This document shows positions 48,348 through 56,516 of a stretch of 64,000 nt of DNA, piece after piece; position 1 is the first letter of the stretch; every line of letters starts with the position of its first letter. The position numbers and the translations under genes are program-made. Origin of the DNA: Pyxidicoccus parkwaysis (lineage in GTDB: Bacteria; Myxococcota; Myxococcia; Myxococcales; Myxococcaceae). The notes beneath the pieces are model-generated. The model was not told the origin of the DNA, searched no databases, and worked only from the letters and a program-made list of their open reading frames with translations. The DNA lies in contig NZ_CP071090.1 of the NCBI RefSeq assembly GCF_017301735.1, forward strand, positions 11,887,001-11,951,000, given 5' to 3'.

Positions 48348-49736
48348 TCAGCGGGTGGACGCCCGCGAGTACACCACCAGGCCGCTCCCACTGGACGTAT
48401 TCACCCAGATGAAGCGCTCACCGACATGCGGCACGTCCGTAAACGGCTGCATCGGCGCCAGCTCCAATTCCACCCGGCCCGTCCCGGCGTTCCAGCGCGG
48501 AATCACGAAGGGCGTGAAGGTGCCCAGCGTCGACAGGGTCGGAAGCACGGGCCCCGGGCGCAGCAGCGGCGCGTTGATGACGAGCTGGCCCTCCAGGGCC
48601 ACTGCACCCGTCTCCTCCAGCGTGCCTCCGACAACCGCGAAGCGGTGGAGTGTGTCCATCGGAAGCGACGCGCCCGGGGTTTCGGAGGTGAGCGTCCACA
48701 CCACGCCGTCCTCGTAGCCCACGGGGAGGCCCACCAGCGTGTGACAGTCCTCGGACGTGACGCGCAGGTACGCACCGCCGGTGCCGGCCTCGTAGGGGCA
48801 GGCCTCCGTGCGCGCCGTGAAGGTCCTCGAGTCCTGGAGCACGCTCACCAGGAGCAGCCGCGAGCCCGCGCGCACCAGCAGCGCGCCCACCGCGTCGTTG
48901 CCGAAGTTGATGAGCACATTGGAGCGCAGCCACGCCGTCGTGGGCGCGGTGGCGATGCCGTCGGAGCCGGTGAAGGTGAAGCGGTGCAGCAGCGAGTCGC
49001 TCAGCACCACCAGTTCATCCGGAGTGGCGAGCCGTCCATGCGGCCCCGGGTAGCCCACGCCGGGCCGCGTGCCGGGCACGTAGGGCGCGGTGCCGGTGAG
49101 CTCGAGCGGGCCCGTGCCCGTGTCCATGTAGCGGAGCACCCGGTTCGTCTCCACCGCCCACACCACGTCTCCGGCCACCACCGTGGTGCTCACCGAGGTG
49201 CCGAGTGTCCGCGCCTGCGTGTCCGACTCTCGCCGGGTCAGCTGGCCGCACACCCAGGTGCCCTTCGTGGTGCGGTCCAGGTGCGGGCACGACGCGAAGC
49301 CGGGCAGGCTCGCCAGGATGGCCTCACCGCGCCGGTCTGGCAGGAAGTAGACGCTGAACTGCTGGAGGCTGCCCACCGGCGAGAAGGAGACGATGACGTG
49401 GTGGCGCCCCTCCACGTTCGACGTGAAGCGGATGGTGGCCCCCAGCCCACCCGAGCTCAGCACCGCCGTGGCGGGCACGGGCCGGTTCTCCGGGTCCTTC
49501 ACCTCCACGGTGACGGAGTCCGGCCGCGCGGCTGGCGCGTTGCCAACGTCCGAGCACGTCACGACGAGGTTGGCGGCGACCTCGAAGGATGCCTCCGTGC
49601 CCACGCCGAAGACGTGTCCCTCCACCCGCTGCGGCGACGCGCCGCTCAAGCAGGGCGTGGGCTCGCCCGGGCAGCCCGCGCCGCCGGCCAGGACGAGCAG
49701 GATGGCCACGAGGCCCGGCCAGCGCCGCGCCTTCAT
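48348..49736 (-). CDS. Hypothetical lipoprotein coupled to glycerol kinase
   Basis: 462 residues. A signal (LVAILLVLAGGAGC) has a lipobox-type Cys. The mature part includes beta-rich segments (FEVAANLVVTC, PDSVTVEVKDPENRP, GRHHVIVSFSPVGSLQQFSV, VVWAVETNRVLRYMDTGTG) suggesting a propeller or immunoglobulin-like fold on the surface. I recognise no family. Its ATG shares one base with the glpK stop (TGATG), so they are translated together, though a functional link to glycerol is not evident. 52 bases separate its stop from phhB. Confidence 0.75.
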   Translation of the reverse strand: MKARRWPGLVAILLVLAGGAGCPGEPTPCLSGASPQRVEGHVFGVGTEASFEVAANLVVTCSDVGNAPAARPDSVTVEVKDPENRPVPATAVLSSGGLGATIRFTSNVEGRHHVIVSFSPVGSLQQFSVYFLPDRRGEAILASLPGFASCPHLDRTTKGTWVCGQLTRRESDTQARTLGTSVSTTVVAGDVVWAVETNRVLRYMDTGTGPLELTGTAPYVPGTRPGVGYPGPHGRLATPDELVVLSDSLLHRFTFTGSDGIATAPTTAWLRSNVLINFGNDAVGALLVRAGSRLLLVSVLQDSRTFTARTEACPYEAGTGGAYLRVTSEDCHTLVGLPVGYEDGVVWTLTSETPGASLPMDTLHRFAVVGGTLEETGAVALEGQLVINAPLLRPGPVLPTLSTLGTFTPFVIPRWNAGTGRVELELAPMQPFTDVPHVGERFIWVNTSSGSGLVVYSRASTR

Positions 49737-51226
49737 CACGCGCGCTCCACGGCCCGCTTCCACTTGGCCAGGTGCCGCTCGCGCGCGTCGGCCTTCATCT
49801 TCGGCTTGAAGGTCTTGTCCGCCTTCCACGCGCGGCGGATGGCGTCCGTGCTGTCCCAGACGCCCGCGCCCAGGCCGCCGAGGAACGCGGCGCCCAGGCT
49901 CGTCGTCTCCAGATTGCGCGGCCGCACCACCGGCACGCCGAGGATGTCCGCCTGGTACTGCATGAGGAGGTTGTTGGCCGCCGCGCCGCCGTCCGCCTTG
50001 AACACGGGGATGTCCCGCCCGCTGTCCCGGCGCATGGCGTCCGCGAGGTCATGAATCTGCAGGGCGATGCCCTCCAGCACCGCCCGCGCGAGGTGGGCCA
50101 CCGTGGTGGAGCGGTCCATCCCGGCGAAGAGGCCGCGCGCCTCGGGGCGCCAGTGCGGCGCGCCCATGCCCGCCAGCGCGGGCACGAAGACCACGTCGCC
50201 GGAGTCCATCACGCTGGCCGCGAGCGCCTCGATGTCCGGCGCCTTCTTGATGACCTTGAGCCCATCGCGCATCCACTGAACGGCCGCACCCGCGATGAAG
50301 CTGCTGCCCTCCAGCGCGTACGTGGTGGTGCCGGTGCCGCCCAGCCGCCACGCCACCGTGGTGAGCAGGCCGGCGTTGGAGCGCACCGGCGTGCTGCCCG
50401 TGTTCATCAGCAGGAAGGCGCCGGTGCCGTACGTGCACTTGGACTCGCCGGGCTCGAAGCACGCCTGTCCGAAGAGGGCCGCCTGCTGGTCTCCCGCCAT
50501 GCCCGCCACGGGCACGCCGTCGGGCAGGCTGCGCATGCCGCGCGTGGTGCCGTACACCTCCGCGGAGCCGCGAATCTGCGGCAGGCACCCGGCTGGCACG
50601 TTGAGCAGCGAGCGCATGTCGTCGCTCCACTGCAGCGTCGTCAGGTCCATCAGCAGCGTGCGGCTGGCGTTGGACACGTCGGTGACGTGCGCGGAGCCGC
50701 CGGTGAGCTTGTAGACGAGCCACGTGTCGATGGTGCCGAAGCACACGTCGCCCTTCTCCGCGCGGGCGCGCGCGCCCTTGAGGTGCTCGAAGAACCAGGT
50801 GAGCTTGGTGCCGGAGAAGTACGGGTCCACGACGAGGCCCGTCACCTCGCGCACGCGCGGCTCCACGCCCTGCTCCTTGAGCCGCCGGCACATCTCCGAG
50901 GTGCGCCGGTCCTGCCAGACAATCGCCTTGGCCAGCGGCTTGCCAGTGCCGCGCATCCACAGGCCCGTCGTCTCGCGCTGGTTGGTGATGCCCACCGCGG
51001 AGATGTCACGGCCGTTGAGGCCCGCGTCCTTCAGCGCTCGGGCGATGCACCACTCGCTGGTGGCCCAGATTTCGTCCAGGTCGTGCTCCACCCAAGAGGG
51101 CTTGGGGAAGTGCTGGGTGAACTCCTTGTAGGAGCGGCCCACCACCTGGAGCTTCGAGTCGAGGATGGAGACGTGGGTTCCGGTGGTGCCCTGGTCCAGG
51201 GCCAGCACGTACTTCGCCTTCGGCAT
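49736..51226 (-). CDS. glpK: Glycerol kinase
   Basis: 496 residues, the standard length. It phosphorylates glycerol with ATP to sn-glycerol 3-phosphate for lipids and catabolism. Visible: the phosphate-1 loop LALDQGTTGTHVSI near the start, ITNQRETTGLWMR (the glycerol-binding RE), YFSGTKLTW, IDTWLVYKLTGG, MAGDQQAALFGQ, CTYGTGAFLLMNTG, and ADGGAAANNLLMQYQADIL. All key catalytic parts are present. Cytoplasmic. glpF and glpD are not adjacent; the downstream lipoprotein gene overlaps its stop. Confidence 0.95.
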   Translation of the reverse strand: MPKAKYVLALDQGTTGTHVSILDSKLQVVGRSYKEFTQHFPKPSWVEHDLDEIWATSEWCIARALKDAGLNGRDISAVGITNQRETTGLWMRGTGKPLAKAIVWQDRRTSEMCRRLKEQGVEPRVREVTGLVVDPYFSGTKLTWFFEHLKGARARAEKGDVCFGTIDTWLVYKLTGGSAHVTDVSNASRTLLMDLTTLQWSDDMRSLLNVPAGCLPQIRGSAEVYGTTRGMRSLPDGVPVAGMAGDQQAALFGQACFEPGESKCTYGTGAFLLMNTGSTPVRSNAGLLTTVAWRLGGTGTTTYALEGSSFIAGAAVQWMRDGLKVIKKAPDIEALAASVMDSGDVVFVPALAGMGAPHWRPEARGLFAGMDRSTTVAHLARAVLEGIALQIHDLADAMRRDSGRDIPVFKADGGAAANNLLMQYQADILGVPVVRPRNLETTSLGAAFLGGLGAGVWDSTDAIRRAWKADKTFKPKMKADARERHLAKWKRAVERA

Positions 51227-51283
51227 GGGGTGAGTCCTCCCAACGGCAGACGGCAGTTGGGAGGAACCTACTCCAGCCCGGGC

Positions 51284-51309
51284 GCCGGACAGGTGAGTTC
51301 CTGTCCGGC
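51284..51309 (-). terminator. Hairpin after the pentapeptide-repeat lipoprotein gene
   Basis: GCCGGACAGG and CCTGTCCGGC pair perfectly (10 pairs) around a 6-base loop, between the lipoprotein stop and the glpK start, on the side downstream of the lipoprotein. Confidence 0.6.
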
Positions 51310-51346
51310 TTCGTTCGCTGGTGACTCCGGAGGCACGTGGCCGGCC

Positions 51347-53083
51347 CTACTTGCCGGTGTAGATGCCCACGGCGCCCCGGTGGACGATGTTGCCGGACGC
51401 GTCGCGGTAGGCGCTGAAGGCGACCAGCACCTTCCGGCTGTCCCCGCTGCCCACCGTCTGGATGTCCCAGATGGGCAGGCCGGCGAGGTTGCCGAGCACG
51501 CTGTTGTGGCTGACGAACTCGCCCTCCTTGTGCATCCGCATCAGGCCTCGGCCCCAGCGGTGGCCAATCCACAGGCTGCCGTCGCGCGTGTCGCGCTCCA
51601 GCGAGGAGATGAAGCGGTCACTGTCGCCGGCCAGGTAGTACGCCGTCACCACGCCCGCGTCCGTCATCTTCGCCAGGCCCCACGCGAAGCTGGAGAACCA
51701 CACCGTGCCGTCCGGCATGAGCACCAAATCACTGACGAGGTCGTCCTTGCGCTGCTCCTTCGTGGGCACCTGCGGCTCGGCCACCGCGTCCGGCCAGATG
51801 TCGATGCGGTTGGCCTTGTACTTCTTCTCCTCCGACTGCTTGCGCGCCATCTCGAAGTTCCACGGCGCGCCGGTGCCGACGTGGCCCACCTCGTTGGTCA
51901 TGATTTTGAAGCGCGAGCTGCGGATGTGCGTGCCCATCCAGACGTCGCCGTCGGGACGCACGGCGACGCCCCACACGTCACCGGCGAGCCGGTGGTCCTC
52001 GCTGGCGTCGTCGCTCATCTGGATGGCGGGGTGGACGTGCTCCATGACGCCGAACTTGCACCGCTGGCGCGTCTCGCGGCCCGTCTCGTTCCCCGCCGAG
52101 TCCTTGTAGATGTAGACCCACTCGTTGGCGGCGCGGATGGCCGGGTCCTGGCACTCTGTCCCGCCCTGGTAGTTCGGCTCGGCCCAGGCCAGGCCGTGGT
52201 TGGAGGCGAACCAGAGGCTGTTGCGCTGCTTGTCCCAGACGATGCGGTTCACCGTGCAGAGCTTCTCGCGGTGGCCGTAGCCGGGCACCGTGTGCTCCAC
52301 CGAGTGGATGTCGTAGTGCACCACGCGCAGGCTGCCGTCGGACTGGAGCAGCACGCGGTCCGCGTCACCGCTCTTGAAGACGGCGGGGTCCTCGAACTCA
52401 CCGGGGGCCTTGTAGAACTCGCTCTCGCAGTTGGGCTGGCCCTGGTAGCCGACCCAGACGGTGCCCGAGGGGCCGCCCGTGACGGCAATCACCTTGAGGT
52501 AGCGCTTCTCCGGCGCCGGGTCCTTGCCCTTCCACGCCGCCCACGGGTGCAGGCCGTCCGCCAGGGTGTAGCAGCGGAACTTGTCCTCACCTGGACGCAG
52601 GAGGCACAGGCCGTCCTCGCCGCCGGCCACCCAGAGGTTGCCGCCCTCGTCTTCGGTGACTCCGAGCACCTCTCGCGGAGCGCCCTCGGCGGCCCCGAGG
52701 AAGCGCCAGTCCTTCGCGTTGGGCGGCACGGGCTCGCCGGTGCCGACGGGGCCACCGTCCGGCGGCGTGCCGGCGTCGGGCGTGCCCGAGTCAGGCGTCC
52801 CGGAGTCGGGCGTGCCGGAGTCCGGAGTGCCCGAGTCGGGCGTGCCGGAGTCAGGCGTGCCGGCGTCCGTGTCCTCGTGCGAAGGCGGGTCCTCCTCGTC
52901 TGGAGGCGGGTCCTCGCCATCATCGGGGGGCGGAGTCGTGTCTTCTCCCGAGGGTTCGGCGGGAGTCCCTGGCGGGTCCTCCACGGCGGGGCGGGGCTCC
53001 GGTTTGCTGCTGCCGCCACACGCTGTCCACAATGCTGCTCCCAGCAACCCCGCCCACCACCTGCTTCGTCCCAGCCAGCGCAT
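51347..53083 (-). CDS. Surface lipoprotein with Pro/Asp-rich linker and propeller-like domain
   Basis: 578 residues. The signal (MRWLGRSRWWAGLLGAALW) has lipobox WTACGG. A long Pro/Glu/Asp region includes a TPDSG pentapeptide repeat. The mature domain starts about residue 125 (DWRFLGAAEGAPREVLGVTE) and contains two-component-regulator-propeller-like strands: VTEDEGGNLWVAGGEDGLCL, GTVWVGYQG, RNSLWFASNHGLAWAE, DVWGVAVRPDGDVWMGTHIR, VLMPDGTVWFSSFAWGLAKM and DGSLWIGHRWGRGLMRM. It is likely tethered outside the cell. Role unknown. Confidence 0.8.
   Translation of the reverse strand: MRWLGRSRWWAGLLGAALWTACGGSSKPEPRPAVEDPPGTPAEPSGEDTTPPPDDGEDPPPDEEDPPSHEDTDAGTPDSGTPDSGTPDSGTPDSGTPDSGTPDAGTPPDGGPVGTGEPVPPNAKDWRFLGAAEGAPREVLGVTEDEGGNLWVAGGEDGLCLLRPGEDKFRCYTLADGLHPWAAWKGKDPAPEKRYLKVIAVTGGPSGTVWVGYQGQPNCESEFYKAPGEFEDPAVFKSGDADRVLLQSDGSLRVVHYDIHSVEHTVPGYGHREKLCTVNRIVWDKQRNSLWFASNHGLAWAEPNYQGGTECQDPAIRAANEWVYIYKDSAGNETGRETRQRCKFGVMEHVHPAIQMSDDASEDHRLAGDVWGVAVRPDGDVWMGTHIRSSRFKIMTNEVGHVGTGAPWNFEMARKQSEEKKYKANRIDIWPDAVAEPQVPTKEQRKDDLVSDLVLMPDGTVWFSSFAWGLAKMTDAGVVTAYYLAGDSDRFISSLERDTRDGSLWIGHRWGRGLMRMHKEGEFVSHNSVLGNLAGLPIWDIQTVGSGDSRKVLVAFSAYRDASGNIVHRGAVGIYTGK
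52764..52868. repeat. 15-base tandem repeat encoding TPDSG pentapeptides
   Basis: Seven near-identical 15-base units inside the lipoprotein gene, coding on the - strand for GTPDS/GTPDA pentapeptides. Number may vary between strains by slippage. Confidence 0.85.
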
Positions 53084-53422
53084 ACCCCGGTCTGCCTCCA
53101 ACGTCCTGCGGCGGACGTTCCACTCGTAGCCAGGGAGCCCAGAGGCAAGCGGGATGCCAGGGATTGACGCGGGGTGAAGGGCACGAGGCGCCGCACGAAG
53201 GGAAGCGCGTGGGGTGGAGCAGGGCGCCGCGTTTCCCACGCGGAGCAGTTCCATGGCTGACCCGGCGAGGCGAGCCGTGTGTCCGGTGCGCGCTGGAGCT
53301 GCTGGCGGATGAGAACAAATCCACGGCGGATGCGCGCAAGCGCGCCAGGGTCCGTGAAGGCATCTTCCGCCTCGCTCGCCGGGACATTCGGCCCCGGCAC
53401 TTCGACACGAGGACGGACGGAA
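53084..53422. other. Divergent regulatory gap
   Basis: 339 bases between divergent genes. I see no gene-like reading frame, strong hairpin or clear operator; presumably it holds both promoters. Confidence 0.5.
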
Positions 53423-54388
53423 ATGACTCTCACGATGAAGCAGGTGGTGCTGTCGCTGGGCGCGGTGCTGGCGGTGGGGTGCGCGGGCTCGAAGGGGAAC
53501 CTGGTGGACGCGGACGTGGCCGCGTACACGAGCGACGCGAGCGGCTTCGACACGCACTCGTTCTTCTATGACACGGGCGCGGAGGTCGTCGTGTTCGACG
53601 CGCAATTCACCGAGGCGCAGGCGGAGAAGGTGCTCGCCGCGATTCGTGCGAAGACGGGCAACCCCATCCGCTACGTGGTGGTGACGCATCCGAACCCGGA
53701 CAAGTTCAACGGCGTGGGCGTCTTCCAGCGCGCGGGCGCAAAGGTGGTGGCGAGCGAAGCCACCGCCGCCGCCATCCCCGCCGTGCACGCATACAAGAAG
53801 TACTACTGGGTGAACGTGGCCAAGGCCTTCACCGAGGAGACGTACCCCGCGCAGGCGAAGGTGGACGTCACCTTCAGCGGCACGTACGCGCTGCCGCTGG
53901 AGGGCGGGGCGAAGGTGGAGCTCTCCGAATTGAAGCACCCGGGTGTCGCCACGACGCAGACGGTGGCGTACGTGCCGAGCCGCAAGGCGCTCATCGTCGG
54001 TGATTTGGTGCACCACCAGGCGCACGCGTGGCTGGAGGGTGGCATCCGCGACGGCAAGGCGGTGCCGGACGTGGACGCGTGGAAGGCGGCGCTGGACGAG
54101 CTGGCCGCGTGGCCGGACGCCACGGTGTACGGCGGCCGGGGCGAGGCCGCGCCGGTGACGGAGGCCATCTCCGCGGAGAAGCGCTACCTGGACGGCATGG
54201 TGACGCTGGTGAATGCGTACGCGGCGGAATTGGGCAGCCGCAAGGCGGAGCTGTGTGGTGACGCGGCGGCGCCGCACTACGCGGAGCTGGAGAAGCGCGC
54301 GGCGTCGGCCTTCCCCGAGTACGCGCTGAAGTACATGGTGGGCTACGGCGTGTACGGGCTGGTCAACCGCCTCGCTTGCGGCGGGTAG
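53423..54388 (+). CDS. Metallo-beta-lactamase-fold lipoprotein with degenerate metal site
   Basis: 321 residues with lipobox LAVGC (C at 20). The fold pattern is that of MBL hydrolases: FFYDTGAEVVVFDAQFTEAQ, then IRYVVVTHPNPDKFNG (residues 83-98), VGVFQRAGAKVVASEAT and a later IVGDLVHHQAHAWLEGG. The usual HxHxDH metal site is reduced to HPNPDK (H89, N91, D93, K94), so full di-zinc chemistry is doubtful; later H/D residues remain. It may be an esterase-like enzyme or a binding protein. The stop overlaps the convergent AraC gene by 26 bases. An ATG at 53435 is an alternative start. Confidence 0.8.
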   Translation: MTLTMKQVVLSLGAVLAVGCAGSKGNLVDADVAAYTSDASGFDTHSFFYDTGAEVVVFDAQFTEAQAEKVLAAIRAKTGNPIRYVVVTHPNPDKFNGVGVFQRAGAKVVASEATAAAIPAVHAYKKYYWVNVAKAFTEETYPAQAKVDVTFSGTYALPLEGGAKVELSELKHPGVATTQTVAYVPSRKALIVGDLVHHQAHAWLEGGIRDGKAVPDVDAWKAALDELAAWPDATVYGGRGEAAPVTEAISAEKRYLDGMVTLVNAYAAELGSRKAELCGDAAAPHYAELEKRAASAFPEYALKYMVGYGVYGLVNRLACGG

Positions 54389-55202
54389 TCCGCGCGGCCC
54401 GGGGGGGCAGCGTCACGCCCCGGGCCACGCGCTGGCGGAAGTCGCGGGGACGCTCGCCTGTGAAGTCCGTGAAGGCGTGCGTGAAGGCGGCGAGGCTCTC
54501 GAAGCCCACCGTGTAGGCCGTCTGGGTGACGCGGGCACCGTCCTCCGCGAGCAATTCCATGGCGCGCAGCATGCGGGCGTCGTGCAGGAAGCGGCGCCAC
54601 GAGGTGCCGGCCTCGTCCTCGAAGCGGCGCGCGAGGGTGCGCTCGGACAGTCCCGCCGCCTTCGCCGCGCCCGCGAGTGTGGCGGAGCCGGCGAGCCGAG
54701 CGAGTGTGTATGTCATTGCGCGCTCCAGCTCCGGCGTGCGCGCGCGAGGCAGCCGCCACTCGCGAGGCTCCGCGGCCCACTCGGCGAGCAGGTGCGCGAG
54801 CGCGGAGAAGAAGCTCTCCGCCACCGCGTCGCGGGGCGCGCGCTCCGGGCCCCAGCGGGTGGAGTAGTGCAGCATCTCCCGCGCGAGCGGCGGCAGCACG
54901 AAGACGCGGCACTCGCCCTCCGGCGCGACGGGCACGCGCGAAGGCTCCAGGTACACGGTGCACAGCGTGGCGGGCTGCGCGGCGCGCACGCGGTGGCGGG
55001 TGCCTCCCGCGAGCCACGCGGCGCGCTGTGGTGGGAGCAGCCACTGCGCGTGCGCCACCTCCAGGTGCAGCGCGCCCCGCGCGGCGTAGAGGAGCTGGTG
55101 CCGGCGGTGCGCATGCCAGCCGGACGCGAAGGGCGTCAGCTCATCGGTGAGGCAGAAGGCGGACGCGGGCACCGCGTCCACATCCACCAGGGCCTTGGGC
55201 AC
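54363..55202 (-). CDS. AraC-family transcriptional regulator
   Basis: 279 residues. An N-terminal cupin-like sensor (HRRHQLLYAARGALHLEV, WLLPPQRAAWLAGGTRHRVR) precedes two helix-turn-helix units: TLAGAAKAAGLSERTLARRF, and VTQTAYTVGFESLAAFTHAF with the AraC signature FTGERPRDFRQ. It binds DNA as an activator; the effector is unknown. Its 3' end overlaps that of the MBL-fold gene on the other strand by 26 bases. Target might be the adjacent ABC/AttH operon, which is only a positional guess. Confidence 0.9.
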   Translation of the reverse strand: MPKALVDVDAVPASAFCLTDELTPFASGWHAHRRHQLLYAARGALHLEVAHAQWLLPPQRAAWLAGGTRHRVRAAQPATLCTVYLEPSRVPVAPEGECRVFVLPPLAREMLHYSTRWGPERAPRDAVAESFFSALAHLLAEWAAEPREWRLPRARTPELERAMTYTLARLAGSATLAGAAKAAGLSERTLARRFEDEAGTSWRRFLHDARMLRAMELLAEDGARVTQTAYTVGFESLAAFTHAFTDFTGERPRDFRQRVARGVTLPPRAARTTRRKRGG

Positions 55203-55247
55203 CGCTCCTCCGTGCTCACGGGAATGGCCGAAGCATAGCAGCGGGAG

Positions 55248-56513
55248 TCACTTCACCGGGCTGCTCGTGGCCTCCGCCTCCGGTGTGCCGCGAGCCCGCG
55301 TCTCCGCGTGGCGCGGGCCCTGCGTGTCCGCGTAGCCCGTCAGCTCCACGTAGCCCCGGCCCGTGAGTGGCCTGCCCTCGCGCGTGCCGTCCAGGCTCAC
55401 CGCGCCCTCCCAGTACCGCACGCTCACCGGCAGCTCCTGGTCCGCGAGCTTCGGCGTCACCGTGACATCCAGCCCCAACTTGTCCACACGCAGGCGCCAG
55501 CGCGACGGGTACTGGCCACCGCTGCGAGGGCTCTTCCACGTGTCGAGCACGTCGATGCGCACGTCCTCGCGAGACACGCGCACCGGCTCGCTCGAAGCCG
55601 CACCCGAAGGCGGCACCCAAGTGCCCGAGCTGAACCGGTCCGCCGAGCCGTCCTTGCGGCGGAGCTGGTAGTACATCAGCTCGCTCCCGTCGGAGAGCTG
55701 GAGCGAGAACCAGTCCCAGCCCACCTGGTCCGCGCCGAGCGCGCTGGTGCTCCACTCGCGGTCCATCCAGCTCTCGCCCTTCACTGCGTACGTCTGTCCC
55801 TCCACGCGCACCGTGCCGCGCGAGGGCATCCGCGTCATCGAGTAGTAGTAGGACGCGTTGCCCCGCTCTGGCCCCTTCTGGCTCAGACCCCTGTCACCCT
55901 GGAGCACCGGCGACTTGCCCGGCTCCAGCAGCAGCTCCAGGGCGACTTCGTCCGTCTCCGCGTGCAGTCGCACGGGCCACATCGACTCGCCTACGCTGAC
56001 GGCCTCCCAGTCCTCCAGCCACACCTTGAAGGGCTGCGCGCGGGCGCCGGCCAAATCCAGTGCGGCGCGGCTGAAGCGCTCCGAGGCATGGAAGGCGCCG
56101 CCCGTGATGTCGGACACGGTGAAGTGCCCGAGGTACACCTGCCGCGTGCCCCATGCGGAGGCGCGCTGGGGAGCCTCGGGCGCGAGCGCGCTGCGGAACA
56201 GGGTGAACTGGTAGCCGAAGGCGCGCCCGTCTTCCGTCTCGAGGTTGCCTGTCCAGTACCACCACTCGGTGCGGAACTCCGGGTGCGGGCCGTGGTCCTC
56301 GGGGAAGTGGAAGGCGCGGGGCTCCACGGCGCGCGCGTAGCCATCCGAGCCCGCGTCCGCGGAGCCTCCGCCTCCGAGGGCGCCGCTCACCGTGAGCGTT
56401 CCGCCTTGCCGCAGCGCGGGAGGCGCCGACTCGCGCGTGACGATGGCGACGGCCACCGCCAGTCCCACCAGCACCACGACTGTTCCGATGACGAGGCCTC
56501 GGCCGCCGCTCAT
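55248..56513 (-). CDS. AttH/CrtC-type lipocalin-like protein
   Basis: 421 residues. A membrane anchor (LVIGTVVVLVGLAVAVAIVT) and Gly/Ala linker precede the AttH (CrtC-like) signature: FPEDHGPHPEFRTEWWYWTG, then AFGYQFTLFRSALAPEAP, YLGHFTVSDI and GESWMDREWSTS, and GWDWFSLQLSDGSELMYYQL. Families of this fold include carotenoid 1,2-hydratase and the AttH component of AttEFGH ABC systems. Directly downstream of an ABC permease and ATPase (3-base gap), so AttH is the better reading: a periplasmic partner handling a hydrophobic cargo. The cargo is unknown. Confidence 0.87.
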   Translation of the reverse strand: MSGGRGLVIGTVVVLVGLAVAVAIVTRESAPPALRQGGTLTVSGALGGGGSADAGSDGYARAVEPRAFHFPEDHGPHPEFRTEWWYWTGNLETEDGRAFGYQFTLFRSALAPEAPQRASAWGTRQVYLGHFTVSDITGGAFHASERFSRAALDLAGARAQPFKVWLEDWEAVSVGESMWPVRLHAETDEVALELLLEPGKSPVLQGDRGLSQKGPERGNASYYYSMTRMPSRGTVRVEGQTYAVKGESWMDREWSTSALGADQVGWDWFSLQLSDGSELMYYQLRRKDGSADRFSSGTWVPPSGAASSEPVRVSREDVRIDVLDTWKSPRSGGQYPSRWRLRVDKLGLDVTVTPKLADQELPVSVRYWEGAVSLDGTREGRPLTGRGYVELTGYADTQGPRHAETRARGTPEAEATSSPVK

Positions 56514-56516
56514 GCG

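Noticed and set aside
52764..52868. Tandem repeat resembling a CRISPR-like array
   Set aside because: Units are 15 bases, adjacent without spacers, and in frame as TPDSG pentapeptides.
49589..53167. 1192-residue frame on the + strand opposite glpK and the lipoproteins
   Set aside because: Shadow; it crosses three real - strand genes and their gaps.
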